Assembly: GCA_902806085.1 (NCBI GenBank)
Contig: CADCVH010000108.1
Coordinates: 96,635-160,634, forward strand
Direction of reading: 5' to 3'
DNA from: an uncultured Rubrobacteraceae bacterium
GTDB lineage: Bacteria; Actinomycetota; Rubrobacteria; Rubrobacterales; Rubrobacteraceae
Length of the DNA: 64,000 nucleotides
Part shown: in pieces, positions 15,813 through 23,715 of the stretch
How the letters are laid out: every line of letters begins with the position of its first letter
How positions within the stretch are numbered: position 1 is the first letter of the stretch
Made by a program: the position numbers and the translations under genes
The notes under the pieces: model-generated
Told to the model about the DNA's origin: nothing
The model's input: only the letters and a program-made list of their open reading frames with translations
Database searches by the model: none

Positions 15813-15839
15813 GCGTTCCGGTTGCGCCGGGGATTGGTC

Positions 15840-16304
15840 CTACGCGCGGACCACCAGCGTCTTCGCCACCATGTCGCCGAGGCGCTGGTTCTTGTCCGAG
15901 ACCAGGGCGACCACGAAAGCGACGAGGTAGGAGCCTATGCCGTCCACGATCCGCATCAGGGTGCGCAGGACGGCGGCCCTGATCCCCGGCGCGAGGCCGT
16001 CGCCCTCGCGGACCACCTTGATGCCGAGGGCCATCTTGCCCAGGGTCTGGCCGTAGACGCCCTCCATGATCGCGAAGTACGCGAACGTGGCGAGCAGGGC
16101 GGCGAGGCCTCCCAGGGAGAAGAAGATGCCCGAAGCGGCGTCGGCGAACTGGCCCGAGCCCCAGCCGCCGATCAGGGCCCCCGGGGCGGCAAACAGGCTG
16201 CCCACGATCCCGAGCAGCAACAGATCGATTATGGTCGCAAACACCCTGCGGCCGATGACCCGCGTATCCTGTCCAACCGAAGCCCCGTAAATTCCCGCGA
16301 CCAT
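15840..16304 (-). CDS. RDD family membrane protein
   Basis: A 154-residue protein with the RDD-type start RVIGRRVFATIIDLLLLGIV (the Arg and Asp pattern that names the family) and three hydrophobic helices; QTLGKMALGIKVVREGD is the second conserved RDD motif. The role is uncharacterised, with ion transport suggested for some relatives. The ATG at 16304 has GGGGAAGG upstream. A longer frame to 16493 lacks such a signal and is not hydrophobic or conserved in character. Confidence 0.85.
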   Translation of the reverse strand: MVAGIYGASVGQDTRVIGRRVFATIIDLLLLGIVGSLFAAPGALIGGWGSGQFADAASGIFFSLGGLAALLATFAYFAIMEGVYGQTLGKMALGIKVVREGDGLAPGIRAAVLRTLMRIVDGIGSYLVAFVVALVSDKNQRLGDMVAKTLVVRA

Positions 16305-16587
16305 GACCTTCCCCTTTCTACCGTGTTCCGTATCTACACCCGAGATGATGTCCTGGTGCGCCCGATCCGTCATCGGTCCGTGGGCCGATCCTGGATGCGG
16401 CCTGAGGACCATTACGCCGAGACTTTTTTGCAGGCCCCTTATGGGGCTCCGGGGGACGGTGCTTGACGGCAGAACGCGGGGCCCTCGGGCCAATCTTTAC
16501 GCAGCGGGTGCTCTCGGGTAATCCCCTGGGCGTACCGCGGCTAGGACCCGGGACCGATGTGCTCCCTCTCGCGCAGGACTAAACTTC

Positions 16588-18105
16588 ATGCACGATGGAG
16601 AGCGGGCGCGCATGAAAGGCAGCATTTTCTCGCTGCGGCGGCTGCGGTGGAAGCTGGCGTTGAGCTACACGCTAGTCGCCGTGGTAACGCTGCTCGCCGT
16701 CGAGTTGTTTATCGCCAGCGGCGTGACGGCCTTCTTGAGCTCGGACCTGCTGCCGAGGTCCATCGTTACCATCACGAGGGACAACTTCGCGCCGCGCCTC
16801 GAAACACACCTCGACGGGAAGGCCCCCGACGTAGAAGGCCTGCGTGATGAGCTCGACTTCCTCTCCGAGACGCCGCCGGAGGCGCCGGGTCCGGTGCCTG
16901 GCCAGCGTGAGGGCGGGGCCTCCGGCGCCGGCATAGATTCGGGCGTCGTGTTCGTGGTGGACGAGAAAGAGGAGCTGCTCGTCGCCGACCCCGAGCTTCC
17001 GGGGTTCCGCGAAGGAGAGCCCTTCGACGCGGGGCGGGTGGAGGGGTTGGCCCCGATCTTGAACGCCGCGCTTAGGGGCGAAGAGAGCTCGGAGGCGCTG
17101 TCCGAGCGGATGCCGTCCGGAAGGCTGCTTATGGCCGTGCCGCTCGAAGGCGAGAACGGTCGGGTGACCGGGGCGCTCGTGGGGGGGTTCCGGATGCCGA
17201 ACCTCGCCGGCGCCTTGTTGATCGCCGTCGGCGTCGGGGCCTTGTTGCTTCTCATACCGGCCGGTTTTCTCGGCCTGATCTTCGGCTTCTTCACGGCGTG
17301 GGGGATAACGCGCCGCATCGGCAGGCTTGCCCACGCCGCGAAAGCGTGGAGCCGCGGGGACTTCTCCGTTACCGCGAAGGACCGCTCCAAAGACGAACTC
17401 GGCCAACTCAGCCGCGAGCTGAACCAGATGGCCGCGGACCTGGAGAACCTGCTCCAGGCCCGCGGCGAGTTGGCGACCCTCGAAGCCCGCAACCGTTTTG
17501 CGCGCGACCTGCACGACTCCGTCAAGCAGCAGGTCTTCGCCACCTCGCTCCAGATCGCCGCCGCCCGGGCCCTGATCCAGAAGGACACCGATTCGGCCGA
17601 GTCCCATCTCGGCCAGGCCGACGAGCTGGTCCGCCAGGCCCAGAAGGAGCTGAACATCCTCATAGCCGAGATGCGCCCCGCCGCCCTCGAGGGGAAGGGC
17701 CTGGCGGCGGCGCTGCGCGAGTACGTCGCCCGCTGGTCCGAGGGGGCCGAGATCCCGGCGGATTTCCACGTCCGGGGCGAGCGCGAGGCGCCGCTGGAGG
17801 TGGAGCAGGCCCTCTTCCGCGTCGCCCAGGAGGCCGTGGCCAACGTCGCCCGCCACAGCGGGGCGCGGCACGCCGAGGTGGACCTCTCCTACACCGCCGA
17901 CGCCGCCACGCTCCGCGTCTCGGACGACGGGCGGGGTTTCGACCCCTCCCGGGGCTCCGGCGGCGGCTTCGGCCTCCAGAGCATGCGCGAGCGCCTGATC
18001 GGGCTTGGCGGTCGCATCACCGTAGACAGCGCGCCGGGCGAGGGCACGCGCATCACCGCCGTCTGCCCGCTCGAGAACCCATCGAAGAGAGGTAAGAAAC
18101 CGTGA
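16588..18105 (+). CDS. NarL-type sensor histidine kinase
   Basis: A 505-residue membrane kinase. One transmembrane helix is at 23-45, an extracellular sensor domain of about 160 residues follows, a second transmembrane helix is near 210-235 and a HAMP linker follows. HisKA_3 dimerisation has FARDLHDSVKQQVFA with His309 as phosphorylation site. The ATPase domain has QEAVANVARHSGA (N box), SDDGRGFDP (G1) and GGFGLQSMRERL (G2). It is the LiaS/DesK/NarX class. The response regulator overlaps its stop by four bases. An ATG at 16612 is an alternative start. The signal sensed is unknown. Confidence 0.93.
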   Translation: MHDGERARMKGSIFSLRRLRWKLALSYTLVAVVTLLAVELFIASGVTAFLSSDLLPRSIVTITRDNFAPRLETHLDGKAPDVEGLRDELDFLSETPPEAPGPVPGQREGGASGAGIDSGVVFVVDEKEELLVADPELPGFREGEPFDAGRVEGLAPILNAALRGEESSEALSERMPSGRLLMAVPLEGENGRVTGALVGGFRMPNLAGALLIAVGVGALLLLIPAGFLGLIFGFFTAWGITRRIGRLAHAAKAWSRGDFSVTAKDRSKDELGQLSRELNQMAADLENLLQARGELATLEARNRFARDLHDSVKQQVFATSLQIAAARALIQKDTDSAESHLGQADELVRQAQKELNILIAEMRPAALEGKGLAAALREYVARWSEGAEIPADFHVRGEREAPLEVEQALFRVAQEAVANVARHSGARHAEVDLSYTADAATLRVSDDGRGFDPSRGSGGGFGLQSMRERLIGLGGRITVDSAPGEGTRITAVCPLENPSKRGKKP

Positions 18106-18755
18106 GCGAAGCCATAACGGTCCTTCTGGTCGACGACCATGCCCTCGTGCGCCAGGGCGTGAGGGCCTTCCTGGAGACGCAAGACGACCTGACGGTTGTC
18201 GCCGAGGCGGGGGGCGGGGAAGAGGCAGTGAAGCTGGCGGCCGATCACGCCCCCGATGTGGCGTTGATGGACCTCATAATGCCCGGCATGGACGGCGTGG
18301 AGGCCACCCGGCGTCTTACCGCCTCGTCCCCGCGCACCAAGGTCGTCATGCTCACGAGCTACCACGACGACGAGCACGTCTTCCCGGCCATCAGGGCCGG
18401 CGCGTTGTCCTACGTCCTCAAGGAGATAGGGCCGGAAGAGCTCGCCGACGCGGTCCGCAAGGCCGCCGCGGGCGAGGCGGTGCTCCACCCGCGCGTCGCC
18501 GCCCGCGTCGTGCGCGAGCTCCACGGCGCCCGCCGCGACGAGCCGAACGTCTTCCACGAGCTCTCCGAGCGCGAGTTGGAGGTCCTGAAGCTCATCGCCG
18601 ACGGCATGAGCAACGCGCAGATAGCGGCCCGCCTCTACGTGAGCGAGAAGACCGTAAAGAGCCACGTCTCGAACATCCTCGGAAAACTGCACCTCGCGGA
18701 TCGTACACAGGCCGCCGTCTACGCCTGGCGCCAGGGGGTCGTGAGGCGGGACTAG
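18102..18755 (+). CDS. NarL/LuxR family response regulator
   Basis: A 217-residue regulator. The receiver domain has acidic D11-D12, phosphoacceptor Asp57 in ALMDLIMPGMDG, Thr/Ser near 85-88 and Lys in YVLKEIG. The output domain is a LuxR helix-turn-helix, LSERELEVLKLIADGMSNAQ to KTVKSHVSNILGKL (about 150-200). GTG overlaps the kinase stop (GTGA). It is the partner of the upstream kinase. Its stop codon is the palindrome CTAG, shared with the stop codon of the convergent DUF305 gene. Confidence 0.95.
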   Translation: MSEAITVLLVDDHALVRQGVRAFLETQDDLTVVAEAGGGEEAVKLAADHAPDVALMDLIMPGMDGVEATRRLTASSPRTKVVMLTSYHDDEHVFPAIRAGALSYVLKEIGPEELADAVRKAAAGEAVLHPRVAARVVRELHGARRDEPNVFHELSERELEVLKLIADGMSNAQIAARLYVSEKTVKSHVSNILGKLHLADRTQAAVYAWRQGVVRRD

Positions 18756-19393
18756 TGGGAGTGCATTCCCTCGTGGCCTTGTGAGCCCGATGGGGCTCTG
18801 GCGCCGCGTTTTTCGAGCATGTCTTTCATCACCTGGATCTCGCCTTTCTGCGTCGCCGCGATGGCCCCGGCGAGGTCCTCCACTTCGGGACGGTCCGTCT
18901 GGTCCATGACGGCCTCGGCCATCGGGACTGCGGCCTGGTGGTGCGGGATCATGAGGCGGAAGAACATTTTGTCCGCCTCTTCGGGGGAGGCTTTTTGCAG
19001 CCTCTCTATCTCCTCCGGCGAGGCCATGCCTGGCATCCGGCCCTCAGTAGGGTGGCCCATCCAGGACATCGCGGGCTCCGTGCCGGTGGCGGGGAGGCCC
19101 CAGACGTCGAGCCAGCCTTGCATCTGCCCGATCTGGCCCTGCTGCGTGAGCGCCATGTCCGCGGCCATGAGCCTGACCTCCTCGCTCCCGGTCTTGTCCC
19201 GCACGATCTCGGCCATCTCCACGGCTTGGGCGTGGTGCACGGACATGTCCCTGGCGAACCCGGCCTCCGCCGAGCCGTCGTCGGGTTGCTGCCAGGAGAG
19301 GTAGAGCCACAGCGAGAGGGCCGCCAGGAGCACCGCCGCGGCGGCGAGCGCGAAGAGGAGGGGGCCGGTGTCTCGGGAGTTCTTGGGCAGCAT
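18752..19393 (-). CDS. DUF305 domain membrane-anchored protein
   Basis: A 213-residue protein anchored by one transmembrane helix (11-33). The extracellular part has the two DUF305 motifs, FARDMSVHHAQAVEMAEIV and MIPHHQAAVPMAE, with paired histidines and methionines, and a His/Met-rich tail (GHEGMHSH). DUF305 is a ferritin-like four-helix domain often associated with copper; metal binding is an inference. The ATG directly follows the stop codon of the DUF3105 gene, so the two are co-translated. Confidence 0.9.
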   Translation of the reverse strand: MLPKNSRDTGPLLFALAAAAVLLAALSLWLYLSWQQPDDGSAEAGFARDMSVHHAQAVEMAEIVRDKTGSEEVRLMAADMALTQQGQIGQMQGWLDVWGLPATGTEPAMSWMGHPTEGRMPGMASPEEIERLQKASPEEADKMFFRLMIPHHQAAVPMAEAVMDQTDRPEVEDLAGAIAATQKGEIQVMKDMLEKRGARAPSGSQGHEGMHSH

Positions 19394-19987
19394 CTAGACG
19401 GTGTCGGCCGTGCCGCCGGTGCAGGAGGCGCCGGGCTCCTGGGTCTGCGGGCCCTGGCGGTAGGCCCGGACGAAGCGCTGCAGGTCGGGGCTGTCCGCGC
19501 TCTCCAGGGTCAGTTGCTTGCCCCAGGCGGAGGCGACGACCGGGGTCGGCAGGTCCTCGTGGGGGCTTGCCAGCATGCAGGTCTGGCCCTCGACGAGCTC
19601 GCGTATCTGATCCTTCTGGTCCTGGGGGAGGTCGGGGGCGTAGGTGATCCAGACCGCCCCGTGCTCCAGGGTGTGGACGGCGTTCTCGTCTCTTACGGGA
19701 TCCTCGTAGAAGCCGCTGTTCTGCCAGACGGGGTTGTGCTCGCCGCCGGTCGGGGGCGTCTGATCGTATTCCACGTCCCCCTGGGTGTGCTCGTTGGCCG
19801 GGCCGACATCGTAGGTCTGAACCTCGCCCGGGGGCGTGCTCGCCGCCTGCTGGCGGGAGTCGATCACGACCAACGCTATGAAACCGGCCACGAAGGCCAG
19901 GACCACGGCGCCGACGATGATGTAGGTCTTTCTCGACCCGCCAGAGGATGCCGTCGTCCTGACCTGCCCGCTTCTCTTGTTGCCCAA
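19394..19987 (-). CDS. DUF3105 domain membrane-anchored protein
   Basis: A 197-residue protein with a basic N-terminus, one transmembrane helix (23-44) and an extracellular DUF3105 domain: DQTPPTGGEHNPVWQNSGFY, then VHTLEHGAVWITYAPDLP, then CMLASPHEDLP. Conserved His and Cys residues suggest a metal or redox role. DUF3105 and DUF305 are recurrent neighbours. The TTG at 19987 has AGAGG upstream. The gene is transcribed away from ykvA's end with a 136-base gap that holds no gene. Confidence 0.88.
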   Translation of the reverse strand: MGNKRSGQVRTTASSGGSRKTYIIVGAVVLAFVAGFIALVVIDSRQQAASTPPGEVQTYDVGPANEHTQGDVEYDQTPPTGGEHNPVWQNSGFYEDPVRDENAVHTLEHGAVWITYAPDLPQDQKDQIRELVEGQTCMLASPHEDLPTPVVASAWGKQLTLESADSPDLQRFVRAYRQGPQTQEPGASCTGGTADTV

Positions 19988-20123
19988 TATTCTGCCTCTT
20001 TTTAGCTTTCCGGCGGGTAGAGGTTAGCATAGCCGTCCGCTATCAGTCGTCGGTTATCGGCAACCCGGCATTCGCGGTATCCCGTTGCGCCCGCGCCGCG
20101 GTTGGTTGCCGGTAAAGAAGTCT

Positions 20124-20531
20124 TTAGAGATCCACGATCCCGGCCGTGAAGTAGACGGCCAGAGCGGCCAGCAGCAGCCAGATCCCCACGACCACAACGG
20201 CCGCGGCCGTGCCCCTGGGTCCCGCCTTGGTCGCGGCCTCGCGGGCTTTCGTCCTGCACTCCGCGAGGACTTGGGGCGGGACCATGCGGACGGCGAGGGC
20301 GATGCCCAAAGGGACCAGGATCACGTCGTCCAGGTAGCCGAGCACCGGGATAGGGTCCGGGATCAGGTCTATGGGGCTGAACGCGTAGGCCACCACCACT
20401 GCCGCGAAGACCCTCGCGTGCATCGGCACCCTCGCGTCCCCGTACGCGAGATACAACGCGTTCAGCTCGGTCTTGAGCCGCTTCGCCCACCGCTTAAGCC
20501 CCTCGAAACGGCCCACGGTACTGGAACTCAA
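20124..20531 (-). CDS. YkvA (DUF1232) family membrane protein
   Basis: A 135-residue protein. VVVAYAFSPIDLIPDPIPVL and GYLDDVILVPLGIALAVRMV form the DUF1232 signature, and VVVVGIWLLLAALAVYF is a C-terminal helix. Function unknown. TTG at 20531 overlaps the TGA of the CDF gene (TTGA), so it is translated behind the metal exporter, which may hint at a role in the same stress. Confidence 0.88.
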   Translation of the reverse strand: MSSSTVGRFEGLKRWAKRLKTELNALYLAYGDARVPMHARVFAAVVVAYAFSPIDLIPDPIPVLGYLDDVILVPLGIALAVRMVPPQVLAECRTKAREAATKAGPRGTAAAVVVVGIWLLLAALAVYFTAGIVDL

Positions 20532-21466
20532 TCCTTCCGCGCGGGGAAGCGGAGGGCCTGCAGGGCGGCGAGGTGGTCGCCGACGTGGTCCATCTGGAGG
20601 GTGGTGTGCTCGATGCCGAAGTCGTGGGCGAGGACGTCTTCGAGGTCGCGGCGGCGGGCGTGGCAGTTCTCTTCCCTGCCGACGAGCACGTGGGCCGAGA
20701 GCGCCGGAAAGCCCGAGGTTATCGTCCAGATGTGGAGGTCGTGGACCTCCTCGATGCCGGGGGCCGAGGCCATCCTGCGGCCCACCTGTTCCGCGTCCAC
20801 GCCTTTCGGGGTGGCTTCGAGGAGGATGTTCGTGGATTCGCGCAGGAGCTTCCAGGAGCTGGCGAGGACCAGGACCCCGATGACGGCGCTGACGAGCGGG
20901 TCCGCGTAGCGCCAGCCGGTGAGCAGGATGACGCCGGCGGCGACGATGACCCCGACGGAGCCGAGCAGGTCCGCCAGGACGTGCCGCATGGCGCCCTCGA
21001 CGTTCAGGCTCTCGCCGCCCGAGCGGGAGAGCACCACGGCGCCGGCGACGTTGACCAGGAGGCCGACGACGGCCACGGCCAGCATCCAGCCCCCGAGGAT
21101 GGGCTGCGGGTCCTGCAGGCGGCGGAAAGCCTCGACGAAGATCCAGACCGAGACCGCGACGAGCGTCACCCCGTTCGCCAGGGCCGCCAGGATCTCGGCC
21201 CGCTTGTACCCGAAGCTCCGCCGCGGGGTCGCCGGACGCTCCGCGAGCCAGACGGCGAAGAGCGCGAGCCCCAAGGAGACGGCGTCCGACGCCATGTGCC
21301 CGGCGTCGGCAAGCAACGCGAGCGAGCCGGTCAGGAACCCGCCGACGACCTCGACCGCCAGAAACGCCGTCGTCAGGATAAACACGAACGTCAGGGCCCG
21401 CCGTCCCGCCCCGCGCGAATGCCCCCCGTGGTGGTGCCCCGCGTGGTCGTGATGGTCGTGGCCCAT
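20528..21466 (-). CDS. czcD: cation diffusion facilitator (CzcD-type) metal exporter
   Basis: A 312-residue CDF transporter that exports Zn(II) or similar divalent ions in exchange for protons. The N-terminus is His-rich (HDHHDHAGHHHGGH). Six membrane helices follow; the metal site is LLADAGHMASDAVSLG in helix 2 and HVLADLLGSVGV in helix 5 (HxxxD pairs). The cytoplasmic C-terminal domain has VHDLHIWTITSGFPALSAHV. TAAAAT is exactly 6 bases before the ATG, so the message is predicted leaderless. ykvA overlaps its end. Confidence 0.95.
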   Translation of the reverse strand: MGHDHHDHAGHHHGGHSRGAGRRALTFVFILTTAFLAVEVVGGFLTGSLALLADAGHMASDAVSLGLALFAVWLAERPATPRRSFGYKRAEILAALANGVTLVAVSVWIFVEAFRRLQDPQPILGGWMLAVAVVGLLVNVAGAVVLSRSGGESLNVEGAMRHVLADLLGSVGVIVAAGVILLTGWRYADPLVSAVIGVLVLASSWKLLRESTNILLEATPKGVDAEQVGRRMASAPGIEEVHDLHIWTITSGFPALSAHVLVGREENCHARRRDLEDVLAHDFGIEHTTLQMDHVGDHLAALQALRFPARKD

Positions 21467-21472
21467 GACGGT

Positions 21473-21478
21473 ATTTTA
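21473..21478 (-). promoter_or_regulatory. -10 element TAAAAT of the CDF exporter gene, leaderless
   Basis: Six bases separate TAAAAT from the ATG at 21466, placing the transcription start on the initiation codon. No clear -35 or metalloregulator box was recognised. Confidence 0.55.
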
Positions 21479-21539
21479 CCCCGAAGACGGCCGCTTCTCG
21501 CCGGCCGCCCGGGCTAACTGCCGGGGCGGCCGGCCGGGC

Positions 21540-21776
21540 TTACCGCCCGCGGTACTGGCGCAGCGCGAGCCAGAGGCCGAAGGCAAGTTGGGCCGCGCCG
21601 AGGAGGCGCATGAGGTTCGGGTTCTCCGCGAAGAAGCGGGCGACCCTGCGGACCCGCTCCGGGCCGGTCTCCCAGAGGAGCGAGTGGTCCCTCGGGGAGA
21701 CGAGCTCTATCACCGCGTCGCCTATGGCGAGAACGGCGAAGGTCTCGGCCGCCCTGCGCGCCCAGGGCCCCCTCAC
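21540..21776 (-). CDS. small hypothetical protein behind the HtrA-like gene
   Basis: A 78-residue protein with weakly hydrophobic segments (TFAVLAIGDAVIELV and LLGAAQLAFGLWLALRQ) flanking a charged middle, so two membrane-associated helices are possible. No family recognised. GTG at 21776 overlaps the TGA of the protease gene (GTGA), so it is co-translated with it. Confidence 0.65.
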   Translation of the reverse strand: MRGPWARRAAETFAVLAIGDAVIELVSPRDHSLLWETGPERVRRVARFFAENPNLMRLLGAAQLAFGLWLALRQYRGR

Positions 21777-22888
21777 GGGTTCTCCGGACGCTCGCCGAGG
21801 GTCACGTCCAGGGTCCTCTCGTCACCGTTTCGGACGACGGTAAGCTCCACGGTGTCGCCCGGCCGGTAATCGCGCAGGGTGCTGAAGAGGTCCCCGTAGC
21901 TCGCGATCTCCGCCCCTTCGAGGGCCGTGATGACGTCGTTCTCGCGCACCCCGGCCTCCTCGGCGCCGCTGCCTTGCGCCACCGTCTGGACCAGCGCGCC
22001 CGAGTTGACGGGGAGGTCGAACCGTTCGGCGACCTCGGGTGGCAGGGGGACCGTCCCGACGCCCAGGTAGGGGGTGGTGACCTCGCCGGTCTCTATGAGC
22101 TGGTCGGCGACGGAGACGGCCGTGTCGGCGGGGATGGCGAACCCGAGGTTCACGGCCCCCGTCTGCGAGGGCGGGAGGTAGGCGACGTTGATGCCGATGA
22201 TGTTGCCGTCCCGGTCCACCAGGGCGCCCCCCGAGTTGCCCGGGGAGATGGCCGCGTCGGTCTGGATCAGGTCCGAGAGCGCCTTGGCCGCGTTCCCGTC
22301 GTTGCCCACGAGCTCCTGGGGGAAGTCCCGCCCTATCGCGCTGACGATGCCCGAGGTCACGGTCGCCTCGAAGCCGGCCGGGCTGCCGATGGCGACGGCG
22401 AGCTGGCCCACGATGGGCAGCTCCTGCGTCTTGAACGACGCGGGGGGCAGGTTGTTGCGGTCGACCTTGAGGACCGCGATCTCGCTCGTCGGGTCGAGGC
22501 CGACGACCTTCGCGGGCTCCGTGGAGCCGTCCGCGAAGGCGACCGTGATGTCCGAGCCGCCCCTGACGACGTGGTCGTTGGTGATGATGTAGCCGTTCTC
22601 GCGGTAGATTACGCCGCTACCCAACCCCTCGCCCTCTTGCGTCCCGAGCGGCGTCTGCTGGGAGACCTGCACGTTGACCTGCACCACGCTCGGCCCGACG
22701 GCGGCGGCCACCCGCGCGACCGGCTCGTCTTCGGGTATCCCCGCGGGCGAGGGCGCCTCTTCCCGGGGCGCCTGGGCCGCGGCGGCGTTTTTCCGCCCGG
22801 AAGGCTCCTCCGAGCACCCCGCGAAGACGGCCGCCACGAGCACGGCCGCGAACAAGATGGAGAGGCGCGTTTTTGTTCTGAGAGTCAA
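21773..22888 (-). CDS. HtrA/DegP-like serine protease lipoprotein with altered triad
   Basis: A 371-residue secreted lipoprotein: a hydrophobic signal ends in lipobox VFAGC with Cys25. The trypsin-like domain has His106 in IITNDHVV and Ser219 in SPGNSGGAL, and a PDZ domain spans about 280-365 (YLGVGTVPLP to the end). The third triad residue, which lies in a (T/S)D(I/L)A motif in HtrA proteins, is Glu136 here (TSEIAVLKV). Quality-control proteolysis outside the membrane is the family role. The start is a TTG with AGGAGGTATGGAAGG upstream. Confidence 0.93.
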   Translation of the reverse strand: MTLRTKTRLSILFAAVLVAAVFAGCSEEPSGRKNAAAAQAPREEAPSPAGIPEDEPVARVAAAVGPSVVQVNVQVSQQTPLGTQEGEGLGSGVIYRENGYIITNDHVVRGGSDITVAFADGSTEPAKVVGLDPTSEIAVLKVDRNNLPPASFKTQELPIVGQLAVAIGSPAGFEATVTSGIVSAIGRDFPQELVGNDGNAAKALSDLIQTDAAISPGNSGGALVDRDGNIIGINVAYLPPSQTGAVNLGFAIPADTAVSVADQLIETGEVTTPYLGVGTVPLPPEVAERFDLPVNSGALVQTVAQGSGAEEAGVRENDVITALEGAEIASYGDLFSTLRDYRPGDTVELTVVRNGDERTLDVTLGERPENP

Positions 22889-23062
22889 GACCTTCCATAC
22901 CTCCTGTGGGCGCCCGACGGGCGCGTAGTTCGATACAGAGTCTATACGAAGGAGCGAAAGGTTCTGTTGCGGCGTTGACAGGCGCGGGTTCGGCCTCGCG
23001 ACGATGTGAGAGAATCGTTCCGAGGGCTAGCGAGGTCCGGACGGACCCGGAAGAGGAGCAAG

Positions 23063-23197
23063 ATGCCGGATACGGAAGAGAAGATCAGCCGCGCGAGTTT
23101 CTTGAAGCTGGGCGTCCTTGGCGCCTCGGCCGCGGCGCTCGCCCTGGTCTCAGGTTGCGGCGGGGAAGAGGACGACGACGAAGGGGAAGACGACTAG
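23063..23197 (+). CDS. very small acidic lipoprotein
   Basis: A 44-residue precursor. ISRASFLKLGVLGASAAALA is a Tat-like (only one Arg) or Sec signal, followed by lipobox LVSGC. The mature part would be only about 13 residues, nearly all Gly, Glu and Asp (CGGEEDDDEGEDD). GAGGAG precedes the ATG at 23063. A UUC-loop hairpin follows. Possibly a membrane-anchored cation-binding tag; otherwise unknown. Confidence 0.6.
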   Translation: MPDTEEKISRASFLKLGVLGASAAALALVSGCGGEEDDDEGEDD

Positions 23198-23258
23198 CGC
23201 CCGACGGCGGCTTGCGGAAGGGTCGATCCTTCCCGGGCCGGGCACGAGGCTCGGGGCC

Positions 23259-23273
23259 GCCTCCTTCGGAGGC
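23259..23273 (+). terminator. short hairpin after the small lipoprotein gene
   Basis: GCCTCC and GGAGGC pair across a TTC loop, followed by TTCTCT. It lies 60 bases after the stop codon and before the convergent 92-residue gene. Confidence 0.45.
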
Positions 23274-23393
23274 TTCTCTAGGCATCGGGGGCGCGCGTCG
23301 GGAAGGAGGCCTCGCCGGGCACCCTTCGAAACCCAAGGCCTTGAACCTAAACAAAACCTGGGGCCCAACCTCTACGAACGCCGCCGTAAGGGT

Positions 23394-23672
23394 TCAGCGG
23401 TCCGCTTTGCGGGCCTCCGCCTTGACCTTCTCTTCTTCCTCGCGCAGGTAGAGGAACACGTCCTGGGCGAAGCGGAGGGCGTGCTCTTCGGGGAGGTTCA
23501 CGCGCCGGTTTTTTATGACGGACTCGAGCTCCCTGACGGCGGCGTCCATCATGCCCACCATCGTCTCCGCCTCGCGCAGGATATCTTCGCGCTCGGCGTC
23601 CGTCAGTTCTGTTCCGCCGGAGAGCCGCTCCCTGTGCTCCGTCAGGTACTGGATAAAGTCTCGGATGCCCAC
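23394..23672 (-). CDS. hypothetical helical protein, 92 residues
   Basis: A soluble, mostly helical protein: GIRDFIQYLTEHRERLSGG, then ELTDAEREDILREAETMVGM, then ALRFAQDVFLYLREEEEKVK. No family recognised. It lies 43 bases downstream of the BchB-like gene but has its own TATAAT 8 bases before its GTG, so it can be transcribed on its own as a nearly leaderless message. Confidence 0.65.
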   Translation of the reverse strand: MGIRDFIQYLTEHRERLSGGTELTDAEREDILREAETMVGMMDAAVRELESVIKNRRVNLPEEHALRFAQDVFLYLREEEEKVKAEARKADR

Positions 23673-23680
23673 GGGCCGGC

Positions 23681-23686
23681 ATTATA
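23681..23686 (-). promoter_or_regulatory. -10 element TATAAT before the 92-residue gene, near-leaderless
   Basis: A perfect TATAAT on the minus strand, 8 bases upstream of GTG 23672. It lies between the BchB-like gene and the 92-residue gene. No -35 consensus is evident. Confidence 0.5.
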
Positions 23687-23715
23687 CCGGCCGGGGTCGG
23701 GTATGAGGCCCGCCA

